Shown: positions 17,179 through 27,793, numbered from the stretch's first letter. The stretch: 64,000 bases of DNA from Caballeronia sp. dw_276 (GCF_018449635.1 NZ_JAAVUV010000006.1:412174-476173); one strand, 5' to 3'. Translations and numbers: made by a program. The notes: generated by a model not told the origin, from the sequence alone.

Positions 17179-18723
17179 ATGGCAGACAAACTCATCATTT
17201 TCGACACGACGCTTCGCGATGGCGAGCAGTCCCCCGGCGCGTCGATGACGAAAGACGAGAAGATCCGGATCGCAAAAGCGCTCGAACGGATGAAAGTCGA
17301 TGTGATCGAAGCCGGTTTCGCCGCCAGTTCGAACGGCGACTTCGATGCTATCCACACCATTGCCGGCCTCATCAAGGACAGCACGATCTGCTCTCTCGCC
17401 CGCGCCAACGACAAGGACATCCAGCGCGCTGCCGACGCCCTCAAGCCCGCCGATCACTTCCGCATCCATACCTTCATTGCGACGTCGGCGTTGCACATGG
17501 AAAAGAAGCTGCGCATGAGCGCCGATCAGGTCTACGAGCAGGCGCGTCTTGCCACGCGTTTCGCGCGCAAGTTCACGGATGACGTAGAATTTTCGCCAGA
17601 AGACGGCAGCCGCTCGGATCTCGACTTTTTGTGCCGCGTGCTCGAAGCGGTGATCGATGAAGGCGCGACCATCATCAACATTCCGGATACGGTCGGCTAC
17701 GCCGTGCCGGAAGGCTACGGCAATCTCATCAAGACCATCCGCGAACGCGTGCCGAATTCGGACAAGGCGGTCTGGTCCGTGCATTGCCACGACGACCTCG
17801 GCATGGCGGTCGCCAATTCGCTGGCCGGCGTGCATATCGGCGGGGCGCGTCAGATCGAGTGCACCATCAACGGTCTCGGCGAGCGCGCGGGTAACACCGC
17901 GCTCGAAGAAGTCGTGATGGCGATGAAAACACGCAAGGATTATTACGGGTTGGAGCTCGGTATCGATACAACGCATATCGTCCCGACGTCGAAGCTCGTC
18001 TCGCAGATCACGGGTTTTGTCGTGCAGCCGAACAAGGCCGTGGTCGGCGCAAACGCGTTTGCGCATGCATCGGGCATTCATCAGGACGGCGTTTTGAAAG
18101 CGCGCGATACCTACGAAATCATGCGTGCGGAAGACGTTGGCTGGGCGACGAACAAGATCGTGCTTGGCAAGTTGTCGGGCCGAAATGCGTTCAAGCAGCG
18201 CCTCGAAGATCTGGGTGTGTCGCTGGAATCGGAAACGGACGTGAACGCGGCGTTCGTGCGCTTCAAGGAACTGGCCGACCGCAAATCGGAAATCTTCGAT
18301 GAAGACATCATGGCAATCGTCTCCGAAGAATCTGCGGAAGCCCAGGCGAAGGAAACGTTCCGTTTTGTATCGCTGGCGCAGCACTCCGAGACGGGCGAGC
18401 AGCCGCACGCACGCGTGGTGTTTGCGGTCGATGGAATCGAAGTGCGCGGCGAAGCACGCGGCAATGGTCCGGTCGATGCGACCTTGCACGCAATCGAATC
18501 GAAGGTGACGAGCGGCGCCGAGCTCGTGCTGTATTCGGTGAATGCAATCACCACGGGTACGCAAGCCCAGGGTGAAGTGACGGTGCGTTTGTCGAAGAGC
18601 GGCCGGATTGTGAACGGCGTGGGCACGGACCCGGATATTGTGGCGGCATCGGCGAAAGCGTATCTTGCCGCGCTCAACAAACTTCATTCGAAAGTCGAGA
18701 AGCTCAATCCGCAGCTTTCGTGA
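17179..18723 (+). CDS. leuA: 2-isopropylmalate synthase
   Basis: A 514-residue protein for the committed step of leucine synthesis (acetyl-CoA + 2-ketoisovalerate to 2-isopropylmalate). The HMGL-like TIM barrel opens with [16 protein letters not shown], and the metal-binding HxH lies in [14 protein letters not shown]. The C-terminal LeuA dimer domain, the leucine feedback site, covers about residues 370-505. The ATG at 17179 after CTGGAG is chosen over an in-frame GTG at 17101. Expression is probably controlled by the leader peptide upstream. Confidence 0.97.
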   Translation: MADKLIIFDTTLRDGEQSPGASMTKDEKIRIAKALERMKVDVIEAGFAASSNGDFDAIHTIAGLIKDSTICSLARANDKDIQRAADALKPADHFRIHTFIATSALHMEKKLRMSADQVYEQARLATRFARKFTDDVEFSPEDGSRSDLDFLCRVLEAVIDEGATIINIPDTVGYAVPEGYGNLIKTIRERVPNSDKAVWSVHCHDDLGMAVANSLAGVHIGGARQIECTINGLGERAGNTALEEVVMAMKTRKDYYGLELGIDTTHIVPTSKLVSQITGFVVQPNKAVVGANAFAHASGIHQDGVLKARDTYEIMRAEDVGWATNKIVLGKLSGRNAFKQRLEDLGVSLESETDVNAAFVRFKELADRKSEIFDEDIMAIVSEESAEAQAKETFRFVSLAQHSETGEQPHARVVFAVDGIEVRGEARGNGPVDATLHAIESKVTSGAELVLYSVNAITTGTQAQGEVTVRLSKSGRIVNGVGTDPDIVAASAKAYLAALNKLHSKVEKLNPQLS

Positions 18724-18771
18724 TCTTCATGAATCAACAGCAAGGCATTTGACCCGGTCGCCTTGTTGATT

Positions 18772-18808
18772 AAAAACGGCTCTCGCCAAAAGCGAGGGCC
18801 GTTTTTTA
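18772..18808. terminator. bidirectional terminator between leuA and the SulP gene
   Basis: Stem AAAAACGGCTCTCGC / GCGAGGGCCGTTTTT (18772-18786 with 18792-18806) with a 5-nt loop has one G-T pair. T runs on both strands let it serve leuA (rightward) and the SulP gene (leftward, stop at 18821). Confidence 0.85.
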
Positions 18809-18820
18809 TTGTGGTGCTGA

Positions 18821-20386
18821 CTAGCGCAATACCCGTTTGAAAAAAGCTATCCGTGACGGATGCGCTGGCCGTTCCCGCGCCGCGTTGTCCAACTGCCGGC
18901 ACTCAACGTGAATCCCGCGAGCGGGAGCATCTGCGATGAACTTATCGATGAGTTCACGCACGTCGGGATCGATGAAATCCGCGCGGCTTGCGTCGACGAT
19001 CACCGTCGCGTTGTCGGGAATCTGCTTGAGGTGATGCTTGAGCGATACCTTTCCGAGAAACGACACGTCCTTGCGAAACGAGAGCAGGAAGTGATCGTCG
19101 TGTTGCGCTATGGTGATCGGCCGCTGCAAGTTCGCGTGGATAGCAAGCGCGATGCTGCACGCGATACCGAGCAAAATGCCGATCAGCAAATCGGTCGTCA
19201 ACACGCCGACGATCGTCACAATAAACGGCGCAAACCGCACGAATCCCTGCTTCGCGACGGCTTTGAAAAGCGAAGGTTTTGCGAGCTTCAAACCGGTAAA
19301 AATCAGGATCGCGGCGAGGCACGCCAGCGGAATGAGATTGATGACCGCCGTCAGCGCGAACACGCTCGCTAGCAGCAGCACGCCGTGAATGACGGCCGAC
19401 CATCGGCTTTGCGCGCCCGCGTGGACGTTGGCCGAACTGCGCACGATCACGGACGTGATCGGCAATGCGCCAATCGCGCCCGCCATCATGTTGCCGATTC
19501 CCTGCGCCTTCAATTCACGATCCGGATGCGCCGCGCGTTTTTTCGGATCGATCTGCTCGACAGCCTCCAGACTCAGCAAGGTTTCGAGACTCGCCACGAT
19601 GGCAAGCGTCATCGCAAGGCGCCAGACATCGGGATTGATGAGTTGTTCGAAGTTTGGCCAGTCGAGGGCGGCGTTCAATGCGGCGAACGAAGCCAGCGAG
19701 GGCAGCGACACACGATGCTCCGCCGGCGGCGCAAAACCCGGTGCGGTGTAGTCGAGCGCCAGCGTGATTGCAATGCCGAGCATCACCACGGCAAGCGGCG
19801 CAGGCATTGCGCGTACCAGCGCAAAGCGGCGCATCGCCCGGGTTTCCCAACCGGCCAGGATCGCGATCGACACAATGGCGACCGCGCAGGCGGCGAGCGA
19901 CATCGCGCCAAAAGGTGTGGCGATCGTGCCGGGCGCTCCGGCCGCGACGTGGGCGCCATCGTTGGCAAAACCGGCGGCGAGCGGCACTTGCTTGATGATG
20001 AGCAACAAGCCGATCGCGGCGAGCATCCCTTTGATCACCGACGACGGCACGTACGCCGCAAAACGCCCGGCCTTCAGCATGCCGAATCCGAACTGGATCG
20101 CGCCCGCGAGCATCACGGCCATGAGGAAAGTGGAAAAGCTGCCGAGCTTGGCAATGCCGTCCACCACGATCACGACGAGTCCCGCCGCCGGTCCGCTCAC
20201 GCTCAATTGCGAGCCGCTCAAAAGCGCCACCACCAGCCCGCCGATAATGCCCGACAGCAAGCCCGCAAACGGTTCGACGCCGGATGCATTGGCAATGCCG
20301 AGGCACAACGGCATCGCGACAAGGAAGACGACGGTGCCCGCGAACATGTCGCGAGGGAAATTGGCAAACGTTTGGCGTAGGTTCAT
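18821..20386 (-). CDS. SulP family inorganic anion transporter
   Basis: A 521-residue SLC26/SulP transporter. About 10-14 membrane segments fill residues 15-420, with family blocks such as GLLSGIIGGLVVALLSGS near the start. A cytoplasmic STAS domain follows from about 430 (ATVIVDASRADFIDPDVRELI). SulP proteins carry sulfate, bicarbonate or dicarboxylates. It lies 95 bp downstream of a beta-carbonic anhydrase on the same strand, which favours bicarbonate as substrate, a link known from SulP-carbonic anhydrase fusions. No cys genes are nearby. The substrate is inferred. Confidence 0.92.
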   Translation of the reverse strand: MNLRQTFANFPRDMFAGTVVFLVAMPLCLGIANASGVEPFAGLLSGIIGGLVVALLSGSQLSVSGPAAGLVVIVVDGIAKLGSFSTFLMAVMLAGAIQFGFGMLKAGRFAAYVPSSVIKGMLAAIGLLLIIKQVPLAAGFANDGAHVAAGAPGTIATPFGAMSLAACAVAIVSIAILAGWETRAMRRFALVRAMPAPLAVVMLGIAITLALDYTAPGFAPPAEHRVSLPSLASFAALNAALDWPNFEQLINPDVWRLAMTLAIVASLETLLSLEAVEQIDPKKRAAHPDRELKAQGIGNMMAGAIGALPITSVIVRSSANVHAGAQSRWSAVIHGVLLLASVFALTAVINLIPLACLAAILIFTGLKLAKPSLFKAVAKQGFVRFAPFIVTIVGVLTTDLLIGILLGIACSIALAIHANLQRPITIAQHDDHFLLSFRKDVSFLGKVSLKHHLKQIPDNATVIVDASRADFIDPDVRELIDKFIADAPARGIHVECRQLDNAARERPAHPSRIAFFKRVLR

Positions 20387-20481
20387 AGGCTTTTTTGGGC
20401 GCGAGTTGGACCGTGCGATGTCCCAGGGGATGTCGCACAGAAGAAGTTTGGAGCTGGGGTTTTGCGCCGGCTGGCTGGTAA

Positions 20482-21135
20482 CTAATTGCCGGCTGTTTCG
20501 GTCATGTAGTGCACGGCGCTTGGGGCAGGTTCAGCGTCCGCGTCAGCCGGATCGCCGGATGAAAGCACCTTGATGCGGCCATCGCGCAGGCCGAAGATCC
20601 AGCCATGGACGCGCGGCGGGCGCTCGGCGTCGCGAACGGTCGACACGCGCCGTATTGCGTGGACTTGTTCCAGCACGCTCAGCTCGGCGAGCCGGTCGAT
20701 GCGTCCGTCGCCGGGTTCGATGGCATCGAGTTCATCGCTGTGTTTTCGAGCCAAAGCGCACAACGGCGCGATCCGACGGTTGACGTGCGGCAGCGACGGC
20801 GACATGGGCAGCAACGACGCGCGCACGCCGCCGCATCCGTAATGTCCGCACACGATCACATCGTCCACTTTTAGCACGTTCACCGCGTATTCGAGGACGC
20901 TCATGGTGTTGTCGTCGTCAGGTGAAAAGAGGTTCGCGATGTTGCGATGGACGAACAGATCACCGGGCTTGGAGTGCGTAATGGTCTCGGCCGGCACACG
21001 GCTGTCCGAACAGCCAAGCCACAGTACGGTCGGGCTTTGTCCCTGAGCGAGGGTTTCGAAAAAGGCGGGGTCGCTGGCAGCGATTTCCGCCGCCCAACCC
21101 ACGTTTTCGACAAGCATGCGTTTGGGTCTAGTCAT
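20482..21135 (-). CDS. beta-class carbonic anhydrase
   Basis: A 217-residue beta-carbonic anhydrase with zinc ligands Cys42, His98 and Cys101 and the catalytic Asp44-Arg46 dyad in GCSDSRVPAE. It interconverts CO2 and bicarbonate. The ATG at 21135 follows TTGGAG at good spacing; a longer frame begins upstream but lacks such a site. It is transcribed with the SulP gene downstream, suggesting a bicarbonate supply unit. Confidence 0.94.
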   Translation of the reverse strand: MTRPKRMLVENVGWAAEIAASDPAFFETLAQGQSPTVLWLGCSDSRVPAETITHSKPGDLFVHRNIANLFSPDDDNTMSVLEYAVNVLKVDDVIVCGHYGCGGVRASLLPMSPSLPHVNRRIAPLCALARKHSDELDAIEPGDGRIDRLAELSVLEQVHAIRRVSTVRDAERPPRVHGWIFGLRDGRIKVLSSGDPADADAEPAPSAVHYMTETAGN

Positions 21136-21270
21136 GGTGAATGCTCCAATCAGCTCCAAAAGCGTAATGGTAGGCGATGTACAGGGAAACAATGTTCCGG
21201 TTTGCTGACACATCGTAGGCGTAAGCTTACGAATTACTTTCTATGAAAAGGTTCCGGACGTCCAGGCATA

Positions 21271-21300
21271 AAAAATGCCGCGTTTGACGGCGGCATTTTT
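21271..21300. terminator. rho-independent terminator downstream of the lipoprotein gene
   Basis: A perfect 11-bp stem AAAAATGCCGC / GCGGCATTTTT (21271-21281 with 21290-21300) has an 8-nt loop. On the minus strand, where it ends the lipoprotein gene (stop at 21358), the T run is six; it would also work rightward. Confidence 0.85.
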
Positions 21301-21357
21301 TTCGGACGAGAAATAAATCGCCCGGTGGGCGCGAGAGGCGCTTGATTGCTGGCTGCT

Positions 21358-21864
21358 TCAGAAGAAGTTGCGGCGATCTGGATCGTGCAGCGGATCCGGT
21401 GTTTTTTGCGTGAGGCGGACGATGCCCTGGTCATCGAAGTAGAAGCTGAACATCATGTACCAATAACCCGCTTCCATATACCGATAAGTCCAGACTTCAC
21501 GCTTCATCAACGGGAAGTAGGATGTCTCGACCGGGCGCCCGAAGTTCAGCAATACGTCCTTGCGGGTCCACGTACCAATTTGCGCCTTATAGAACTCGTT
21601 TTCGTCTAGAACCTGCCGCACGCTCACAATTTTTCCGGATGCATCGATGTCAGCCGCCGTCGTGACTTCGCCCAGCGGTTGGGTCGGCCACATCAGGCGC
21701 TTGCCGCCGTTCGGCAGGTCGTAGACCTCTTTCGGCGGCCCGAGCCGGGCGGTCACCGTCGATGAATCCGCGCCCGCCTGATAGTTTTGCCACGGCTGCG
21801 CACATGCCGTCATCAACAGGGCCAGAACTATCGCGGCCGGTTTTCGTATCGATTTGATCAACAT
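21358..21864 (-). CDS. predicted outer-membrane lipoprotein
   Basis: A 168-residue protein with a lipoprotein signal peptide: basic start, hydrophobic core and lipobox LMTAC with Cys at residue 21. The mature part has two similar units (ARLGPPKEVYDLPNG and LNFGRPVETSYFP), the pattern of SmpA/OmlA-like lipoproteins, whose repeats often read F-G-x-P. The ATG at 21864 is chosen since the signal peptide starts there; an in-frame ATG 27 bp upstream is possible. Monocistronic with its own terminator. Function unknown. Confidence 0.8.
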   Translation of the reverse strand: MLIKSIRKPAAIVLALLMTACAQPWQNYQAGADSSTVTARLGPPKEVYDLPNGGKRLMWPTQPLGEVTTAADIDASGKIVSVRQVLDENEFYKAQIGTWTRKDVLLNFGRPVETSYFPLMKREVWTYRYMEAGYWYMMFSFYFDDQGIVRLTQKTPDPLHDPDRRNFF

Positions 21865-22094
21865 TGAAGCCTCCTTCGTGTGCGTGTCCACAAGTCATCG
21901 TGGGTTTTTTGCTGTGGTGCTTATTTTGACATGGGGCAGGGCGGGTGATTGCAGCCGTTGCCCGGCTCGCTTGTTCAGGAAACGCGCAGCCACGCACGGG
22001 TATTCCATTTAAGCGCGCATTTCTTTGGATGTTGCACGCGGCGTGCCCCGAGGCCTATGATCCGCGGTTCGGTTTTTATCTTGGATGGGGCGGT

Positions 22095-23381
22095 ATGGGA
22101 TTGCGTGATTTCTTGGCGAAATGCAGCAGAGCGGCAGTTACAGCGATTGTTTGCGGTGGCTTCGCTGCGCCGGCCGTGGCCGCCGACCTCGCGCCGATTC
22201 GCATCGCGATGATCGAAGGGATGTCGGGCCCGTTTGCCAACGCGGGTGCGTCGGTCGAGCGCAATTTGCGCTTCGGCGTGGAACGCGTGAATGCCAACGG
22301 GGGCGTGGTGTTGCCTGACGGGCGGCATCTGCTGCAACTGGTGGTGCTCGATGGCAAAGGCAGCAGCGAGGCGAGCCTCGTGCAACTGCGCGCGGCCATC
22401 GACCAGGGAATCGGTTTCGTCACGCAGGGCAATAGCTCGGCGGTGGCTGCGGCGCTCGTCGATGCCATCAACAAGCAGAACGCTCGCGATCCTGAACATC
22501 GCGTGGTCTTCCTGAATTATTCCGCCGACGATCCGGCCCTCACCAACGAAAACTGCAGTTTCTGGCATTTCCGCTTCGATGCTCACGCCGGCATGCGCAT
22601 GAACGCACTCGCCGATGTAATCCAGCGCGAGAAATCGGTGAAAAAGGTCTATTTGTTCAACCAGGACTACAGCTTCGGCCACGATGTCAGCCGCGAAGCA
22701 CAACGTGCGCTGAAGGAGCGCCGGCCGGACATCGCAATCGTCGCCGATGAATTCATCCCCGCCGGACGCGTGAAGGATTTCGCGCCGTACATCGCGAAGA
22801 TCCGTTCGAGCGGCGCCGATGCCGTCATCACCGGCAACTGGGGCAACGACCTGACGCTGCTGGTCAAGGCCGCGCGGGAGCAGGGCCTCGACACGCACTT
22901 CTACACGTTTTATGGCAACAGCCTGGGAGCGCCCGCCGCATTGGGCGATGCCGGCGTGGAGCACGTGGTGGCGGTGGCGGACTGGCATCCGAACGCGGGC
23001 GGCGCGAGCTCCGATGCGTATTACGCGGCGTTCCGGAGCCGTTATCCCGCTTCCGCCGACGACTACCTCTTCCTGCGCATGCCGCTGATGATCGAAATGC
23101 TCGGCAACGCAATGCAAAAGGCGAGGAGCGCAGATCCGACAGCCGTCGCTCGCGCCCTGGAAGGCATGAAGCTCGACACGGGTTTCCAGACAACTGAAAT
23201 GCGCGCGGCGGACCACCAGGTGATCCAGCCCCTTTACGTCATCGAAATGGACAAAGCGGGCACGCCGGGCGTGCGCTTCGACAATGAAGGCTCGACCTTC
23301 GGCTTTCGCACCTTGCTCAAGATTCCGGCGGCAAATACGGCGATGCCGACGACCTGCCAGATGAAACGTCCGGCGCCGTGA
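22095..23381 (+). CDS. ABC transporter substrate-binding protein (branched-chain amino acid / LivK type)
   Basis: A 428-residue periplasmic binding protein (Peripla_BP_6). The signal peptide ends near residue 30 (AAPAVAADL). The mature protein opens with [18 protein letters not shown], typical of LivK/urea/amide-binding proteins. The ATG at 22095 is chosen because the signal peptide starts there. No permease or ATPase genes adjoin it, so it is an orphan binding protein that must use components encoded elsewhere. The ligand is unknown. Confidence 0.88.
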   Translation: MGLRDFLAKCSRAAVTAIVCGGFAAPAVAADLAPIRIAMIEGMSGPFANAGASVERNLRFGVERVNANGGVVLPDGRHLLQLVVLDGKGSSEASLVQLRAAIDQGIGFVTQGNSSAVAAALVDAINKQNARDPEHRVVFLNYSADDPALTNENCSFWHFRFDAHAGMRMNALADVIQREKSVKKVYLFNQDYSFGHDVSREAQRALKERRPDIAIVADEFIPAGRVKDFAPYIAKIRSSGADAVITGNWGNDLTLLVKAAREQGLDTHFYTFYGNSLGAPAALGDAGVEHVVAVADWHPNAGGASSDAYYAAFRSRYPASADDYLFLRMPLMIEMLGNAMQKARSADPTAVARALEGMKLDTGFQTTEMRAADHQVIQPLYVIEMDKAGTPGVRFDNEGSTFGFRTLLKIPAANTAMPTTCQMKRPAP

Positions 23382-23444
23382 ACGCAGCCGGAAAAGCTTG
23401 GGCGCAGGCCTATTGCGTAATAGCGTTCGCTGGCCGTAACCGTG

Positions 23445-23472
23445 TCGACGGACAAAACCGCTGTGCTATAAT
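23445..23472 (+). promoter_or_regulatory. sigma-70 promoter candidate for rpsO
   Basis: TCGACG (23445-23450) is followed after 16 bp by a perfect TATAAT (23467-23472). It predicts a 5' untranslated region of about 150 nt before rpsO, long enough for the S15 translational autoregulation known in other bacteria. Confidence 0.6.
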
Positions 23473-23626
23473 TCGCGACTTGCCGTATGCAGGGCTGGGC
23501 TTCAAACCCCGCTTGAACGCGTCCGGCAAGGTAATCCAAGGCCGAAGTATGGCTGAGGAAAGATGCAGAAAACCCACGGCACGGCCCTTCTTCCGTGACC
23601 GCCTGTTCGTATCAAAGGAAAATCAA

Positions 23627-23902
23627 ATGTCTACCGTAGTTGCTCATGCAAAGAAGTCCGACGTCGTCGCAGAATATGCGCGCGCCGCAAATGACACTGG
23701 ATCGCCTGAAGTGCAAGTCGCACTGCTCACGACCCGTATCAACGAACTGACCGTTCACTTCAAGGCCCACACGAAGGATCACCACAGCCGCCGCGGTCTG
23801 CTGCGCATGGTGAGCCGTCGCCGCAAGCTGCTCGATTACCTCAAGGGCAAAGACGCTGACCGTTATCGCTCGCTGATCGAAAAGCTGGGTCTGCGCAAGT
23901 AA
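23627..23902 (+). CDS. rpsO: 30S ribosomal protein S15
   Basis: A 91-residue S15 (usual length 89), an early 16S rRNA binder of the platform. It contains the conserved [21 protein letters not shown] and [21 protein letters not shown] blocks. The ATG at 23627 follows AAAGGAAAAT. It lies upstream of pnp, the standard order in proteobacteria, with a terminator between them. Confidence 0.97.
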   Translation: MSTVVAHAKKSDVVAEYARAANDTGSPEVQVALLTTRINELTVHFKAHTKDHHSRRGLLRMVSRRRKLLDYLKGKDADRYRSLIEKLGLRK

Positions 23903-23921
23903 GCGGCTAGCGTTCTCAACG

Positions 23922-23962
23922 AAATGCCTGTGTCAGTTTGCTGATACAGGCATTTTGTTTTT
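23922..23962 (+). terminator. rho-independent terminator after rpsO
   Basis: Stem AAATGCCTGTGTCAG / CTGATACAGGCATTT with one mismatch and a short loop is followed by TGTTTTTG. It would partly separate rpsO from pnp transcription. Confidence 0.8.
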
Positions 23963-24095
23963 GAACGGCGCGCTGTGTATGGGCGCAATGCAGGAAATCA
24001 GCAGGAAAACAGTGGGAAATATCGAAGGCTTGCATTAAAGCCAACCCGGATCGGAAGCAGATTCGACTACAGGGCCGGGCCTCGCGGCAGAGCTT

Positions 24096-24151
24096 TGTGT
24101 CATTCCAGCGCGTCATGCGCATCGCGTGTCGTGTTGCGTTGGAATGACATA
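24096..24151 (+). promoter_or_regulatory. long hairpin in the pnp leader, candidate RNase III site
   Basis: A 16-bp stem pairs 24096-24111 with 24136-24151. Its core TGTCATTCCA / TGGAATGACA is perfect, with two G-T pairs elsewhere and a 24-nt loop. It sits 134 bp upstream of the pnp ATG. In E. coli the pnp leader carries a long stem cut by RNase III, which starts PNPase autoregulation; this is a positional analogue. No T run follows, so it is not a terminator. Confidence 0.5.
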
Positions 24152-24284
24152 CACCCCTCTCTTGCGTGGTTCCGGTCATCGCTTGGCTTCGCGGTTTTCA
24201 TCGGCGTGTGCGCGGGTTCCGGATGGTCCGGAACGCACGACAACACGTCGGAACGCTGCGGGGCATAACGAAGAAGGAGTGAGA

Positions 24285-26429
24285 ATGTTTAAGAAAATCG
24301 TCAAGGAATTCAAGTGGGGACAACACAACGTTCGCCTGGAAACAGGTGAAATCGCGCGCCAGGCAAGCGGCGCTGTGATCGTCGATGTGGAAGATACCGT
24401 GGTGCTCGCGACGGTTGTCGGCGCGAAGACGGCAAAGCCGGGCCAGGACTTCTTCCCGCTGACCGTCGATTATCTGGAAAAGACCTATGCAGCCGGCAAG
24501 ATCCCGGGTGGTTTCTTCCGTCGCGAAGGCCGTCCGTCGGAAGGTGAAACGCTGATCTCGCGCTTGATCGACCGCCCGTTGCGTCCGCTTTTCCCTGAAG
24601 GCTTCTACAACGAAGTCCAGGTTGTGATTCACGTGCTGTCGCTGAACCCGGATGTACCCGCCGACATTCCCGCGCTGATCGGCGCGTCGGCGGCTCTGGC
24701 CATCTCCGGCCTGCCGTTCAACGGCCCGGTGGGCGCCGCCCGCGTTGCGTACATCAACAACGAATTCGTGCTGAACCCGACGCGTCCGCAAATGAAGGAA
24801 TCGGCGCTCGACTTGATCGTCGCCGGTACGGAACGCGCGGTTTTGATGGTGGAATCAGAAGCGCAGCAATTGACTGAAGAAGTCATGCTGGCCGCCGTGG
24901 TGTTTGGTCACGACCAGATGCAAGTTGCTATCGATGCAATCCATGAGCTGGTGGCGGAAGGTGGCAAGCCGGAATGGGATTGGGCGCCGGCTGCAAAGAA
25001 CGAACCGCTGATCGCGCGCGTGGCTGAATTGGCAGAGGCAGAATTGCTGTCGGTTTATCAGATTCGCGACAAGTCGGCACGCAGCGCAAAGCTGAAGGAA
25101 GTCTACGCATCGACGACCGCAAAGCTCACCGAAGAAGCCGCTGCCCGTGGCGAAACGCCGGCGGACAAGGCGACTATCGGCAACGTGTTGTTCGATATCG
25201 AAGCGAAGATCGTCCGTACGCAGATCTTGAACGGCGAACCGCGTATCGATGGCCGTGACACGCGCACCGTGCGCCCCATCGAAATCCGTACCGGCGTGCT
25301 GCCGCGTACGCACGGCTCGGCACTGTTCACGCGCGGCGAAACGCAAGCGCTGGTTGTGGCGACGCTCGGCACGAAGGGCGACGAACAGAACATCGACGCG
25401 CTCGAAGGCGAGTACCGCGAACGCTTCATGCTTCACTACAACATGCCTCCGTTCGCGACCGGCGAAACGGGCCGCGTCGGTTCGCCGAAGCGCCGTGAAA
25501 TCGGCCACGGCCGTCTGGCCAAGCGCGCGCTGGCCGCGTGCCTGCCGAGCGCCGACGAATTCGGCTACTCCATCCGCGTTGTATCGGAAATCACGGAATC
25601 GAACGGTTCTTCGTCGATGGCATCGGTCTGCGGCGGCTGTCTCGCGCTGATGGACGCCGGTGTTCCCATGAAGGCGCACGTTGCTGGTATCGCGATGGGC
25701 CTGATTCTGGAAGGCAACAAGTTCGCGGTGCTGACGGACATCCTCGGCGACGAAGATCACCTCGGCGACATGGACTTCAAGGTGGCGGGCACGGCGCAAG
25801 GCGTGACGGCACTGCAGATGGACATCAAGATCCAGGGCATCACCAAGGAAATCATGCAGGTCGCGCTCGCTCAGGCGAAGGAAGGCCGCATGCATATTCT
25901 CGGCAAGATGACGACGGCGGTTCCGGGCACGAACACGAACCTGTCGGACTACGCGCCGCGCATGATCACCATGAAGATCAATCCGGAAAAGATCCGCGAC
26001 GTGATCGGCAAGGGCGGTTCGGTGATCCGTGCGTTGACCGAAGAAACCAACACGACCATCGATATTTCCGATGACGGCGTGGTGACCATCGCGAGCACGA
26101 GCAGCGAAGGCATGGCGGAAGCGAAGAAGCGCATTGAGAACATCACGGCCGAAGTAGAAGTGGGTCAGATCTACGAAGGTCCGGTACTGAAATTGCTTGA
26201 CTTCGGTGCGATCATCAACATCCTGCCGGGTAAGGATGGTTTGCTGCACATCTCGGAAATCGTCAACGAGCGCATCAAGGACATCAACGACTACCTGAAG
26301 GAAGGTCAGATCGTGAAGGTCAAGGTCATCCAGACAGACGAAAAGGGTCGTGTGCGTTTGTCGGCGAAGGCGCTGCTGGCCGAAGGCGGCGAGCCGATTC
26401 AACCGATCCAGCCGACGCAACCGCAGTAA
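24285..26429 (+). CDS. pnp: polyribonucleotide nucleotidyltransferase (PNPase)
   Basis: A 714-residue PNPase, the phosphorolytic 3'-5' exoribonuclease of the RNA degradosome. Two RNase PH-like domains (about 10-230 and 310-545) flank a helical linker. A KH domain with the GxxG loop ([16 protein letters not shown]) and a C-terminal S1 domain ([16 protein letters not shown] onward, about 620-690) follow. The ATG at 24285 follows AAGGAGTGAG. The C-terminus has a short Pro/Gln repeat ([10 protein letters not shown]). Confidence 0.97.
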   Translation: MFKKIVKEFKWGQHNVRLETGEIARQASGAVIVDVEDTVVLATVVGAKTAKPGQDFFPLTVDYLEKTYAAGKIPGGFFRREGRPSEGETLISRLIDRPLRPLFPEGFYNEVQVVIHVLSLNPDVPADIPALIGASAALAISGLPFNGPVGAARVAYINNEFVLNPTRPQMKESALDLIVAGTERAVLMVESEAQQLTEEVMLAAVVFGHDQMQVAIDAIHELVAEGGKPEWDWAPAAKNEPLIARVAELAEAELLSVYQIRDKSARSAKLKEVYASTTAKLTEEAAARGETPADKATIGNVLFDIEAKIVRTQILNGEPRIDGRDTRTVRPIEIRTGVLPRTHGSALFTRGETQALVVATLGTKGDEQNIDALEGEYRERFMLHYNMPPFATGETGRVGSPKRREIGHGRLAKRALAACLPSADEFGYSIRVVSEITESNGSSSMASVCGGCLALMDAGVPMKAHVAGIAMGLILEGNKFAVLTDILGDEDHLGDMDFKVAGTAQGVTALQMDIKIQGITKEIMQVALAQAKEGRMHILGKMTTAVPGTNTNLSDYAPRMITMKINPEKIRDVIGKGGSVIRALTEETNTTIDISDDGVVTIASTSSEGMAEAKKRIENITAEVEVGQIYEGPVLKLLDFGAIINILPGKDGLLHISEIVNERIKDINDYLKEGQIVKVKVIQTDEKGRVRLSAKALLAEGGEPIQPIQPTQPQ

Positions 26430-26445
26430 TGCGGTAAGTTGGAAT

Positions 26446-26480
26446 GGCCGGCGCGAGTTGCTTGCGTGCCGGCCGTTTTT
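26446..26480 (+). terminator. rho-independent terminator after pnp
   Basis: Stem GGCCGGC / GCCGGCC (26446-26452 with 26468-26474) with a 15-nt loop is followed by GTTTTT. Confidence 0.8.
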
Positions 26481-26591
26481 AAATATGACGGTTCGAATGT
26501 GATTCCGTGTTATTGCGGGTTCTTGACGGAGCCTGCAATGCCATGAGGTTACATCGCGGTTTGACGAAGTCCGACTCGAAGGAATACGCAG

Positions 26592-27608
26592 ATGAAAGCG
26601 ATCGAAATCACCGAATTTGGCGCGCCCGAAGTGTTAAAGCTGGGCGAGCGCCCCATGCCGGAACCCAAGGCTGGCGAAGTGCTGATCAAGGTTGCGGCTT
26701 CGGGCGTGAATCGTCCGGACGTGTTCCAGCGCAAGGGCGGTTACGCGCCGCCGCCGGGGGCGTCGGATTTGCCGGGGCTGGAAGTGGCGGGTGAGATCGT
26801 GCGCGGTGACTTCGACCCGAAACACAATCCGTTTGGCCTGAAGGCGGGCGATCGTGTCTGCGCGCTGCTTGCGGGCGGTGGTTACGCCGAGTATGCATGC
26901 GCGCCACTCGAGCAGTGCCTGCCGGTGCCTGCGGGTTTGACGGATATCGAAGCGGCGTCATTGCCGGAGACGTTCTTTACCGTGTGGAGTAACGTATTTG
27001 AGCGCGCGCACCTGGGTAAGGGTGAGAACGGCGCCGAAGAGACGCTCCTGATCCAGGGCGGTTCGAGCGGTATCGGCGTGACGGCAATCCAGATTGCCAA
27101 GGCGCTGGGGCATCGCGTGTTCGTGACGGCCGGTTCCGACGAAAAATGTCAGGCGTGCGAAAAGCTAGGTGCGGAACGGGCGATCAACTACAAAACGGAA
27201 GATTTCGTCGATGTCGTGAAGTCGCTGACGAATGACCGTGGCGTGGACGTGATCCTCGACATGGTCGCGGGCGATTACCTTCCCCGCGAACTGAAAGCGC
27301 TGGCCGATGGCGGCCGTGTGGTGGTCATTGCAACGTTGGGTGGATCGAAAGCCGAGATCAATCTGAACGAAGTGCTGCGCCGCCGTCTCGTGATCACGGG
27401 TTCGACCCTGCGTCCGCGTTCGGTCGCGTTCAAGGGCAAGGTCGCGGTCCAATTGAAAGAGCGGGTGTGGCCGGAAATCGAGGCAGGGCGCATCAAGCCA
27501 GTAATTCATCAGGTTTTCGCCGCCGATCAGGCCGCAGCAGCCCACGAATTAATGGAAGGCAGTACGCACATCGGCAAAATAGTGCTCGACTGGAGTCAGG
27601 TTGCCTGA
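26592..27608 (+). CDS. NAD(P)H-quinone oxidoreductase (PIG3-like, MDR superfamily)
   Basis: A 338-residue medium-chain dehydrogenase/reductase of the zinc-independent quinone oxidoreductase (PIG3/QOR) group. It has an N-terminal GroES-like domain (to about residue 125) and an NADPH-binding Rossmann domain with LIQGGSSGIGVTAIQIAKALG. The zinc-ligand cysteines of alcohol dehydrogenases are missing. It would reduce quinones or enones with NADPH. It stands alone between pnp and tpiA. Confidence 0.92.
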   Translation: MKAIEITEFGAPEVLKLGERPMPEPKAGEVLIKVAASGVNRPDVFQRKGGYAPPPGASDLPGLEVAGEIVRGDFDPKHNPFGLKAGDRVCALLAGGGYAEYACAPLEQCLPVPAGLTDIEAASLPETFFTVWSNVFERAHLGKGENGAEETLLIQGGSSGIGVTAIQIAKALGHRVFVTAGSDEKCQACEKLGAERAINYKTEDFVDVVKSLTNDRGVDVILDMVAGDYLPRELKALADGGRVVVIATLGGSKAEINLNEVLRRRLVITGSTLRPRSVAFKGKVAVQLKERVWPEIEAGRIKPVIHQVFAADQAAAAHELMEGSTHIGKIVLDWSQVA

Positions 27609-27660
27609 CCGCGAGTGTGTGCGCAAAGCTGAAAATAAGCTGTCGGCAAGATTTCGGTGT

Positions 27661-27690
27661 TTGACCGTCTTCCGCCAGGCACAGTAAAAT
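27661..27690 (+). promoter_or_regulatory. sigma-70 promoter candidate for tpiA-secG
   Basis: TTGACC (27661-27666) and TAAAAT (27685-27690) are spaced by 18 bp, each 5/6 to consensus. The tpiA start is about 100 bp downstream. Confidence 0.55.
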
Positions 27691-27793
27691 TGCATGTTGT
27701 ACTGGAGTGGCGTGCCCGAAAGTTCCGTTTCGGTTCATTTTTCTGGTTCCTTTCCACCTTTTAATCGGCAGCCTCGCTGCTAAGACGAGACAA

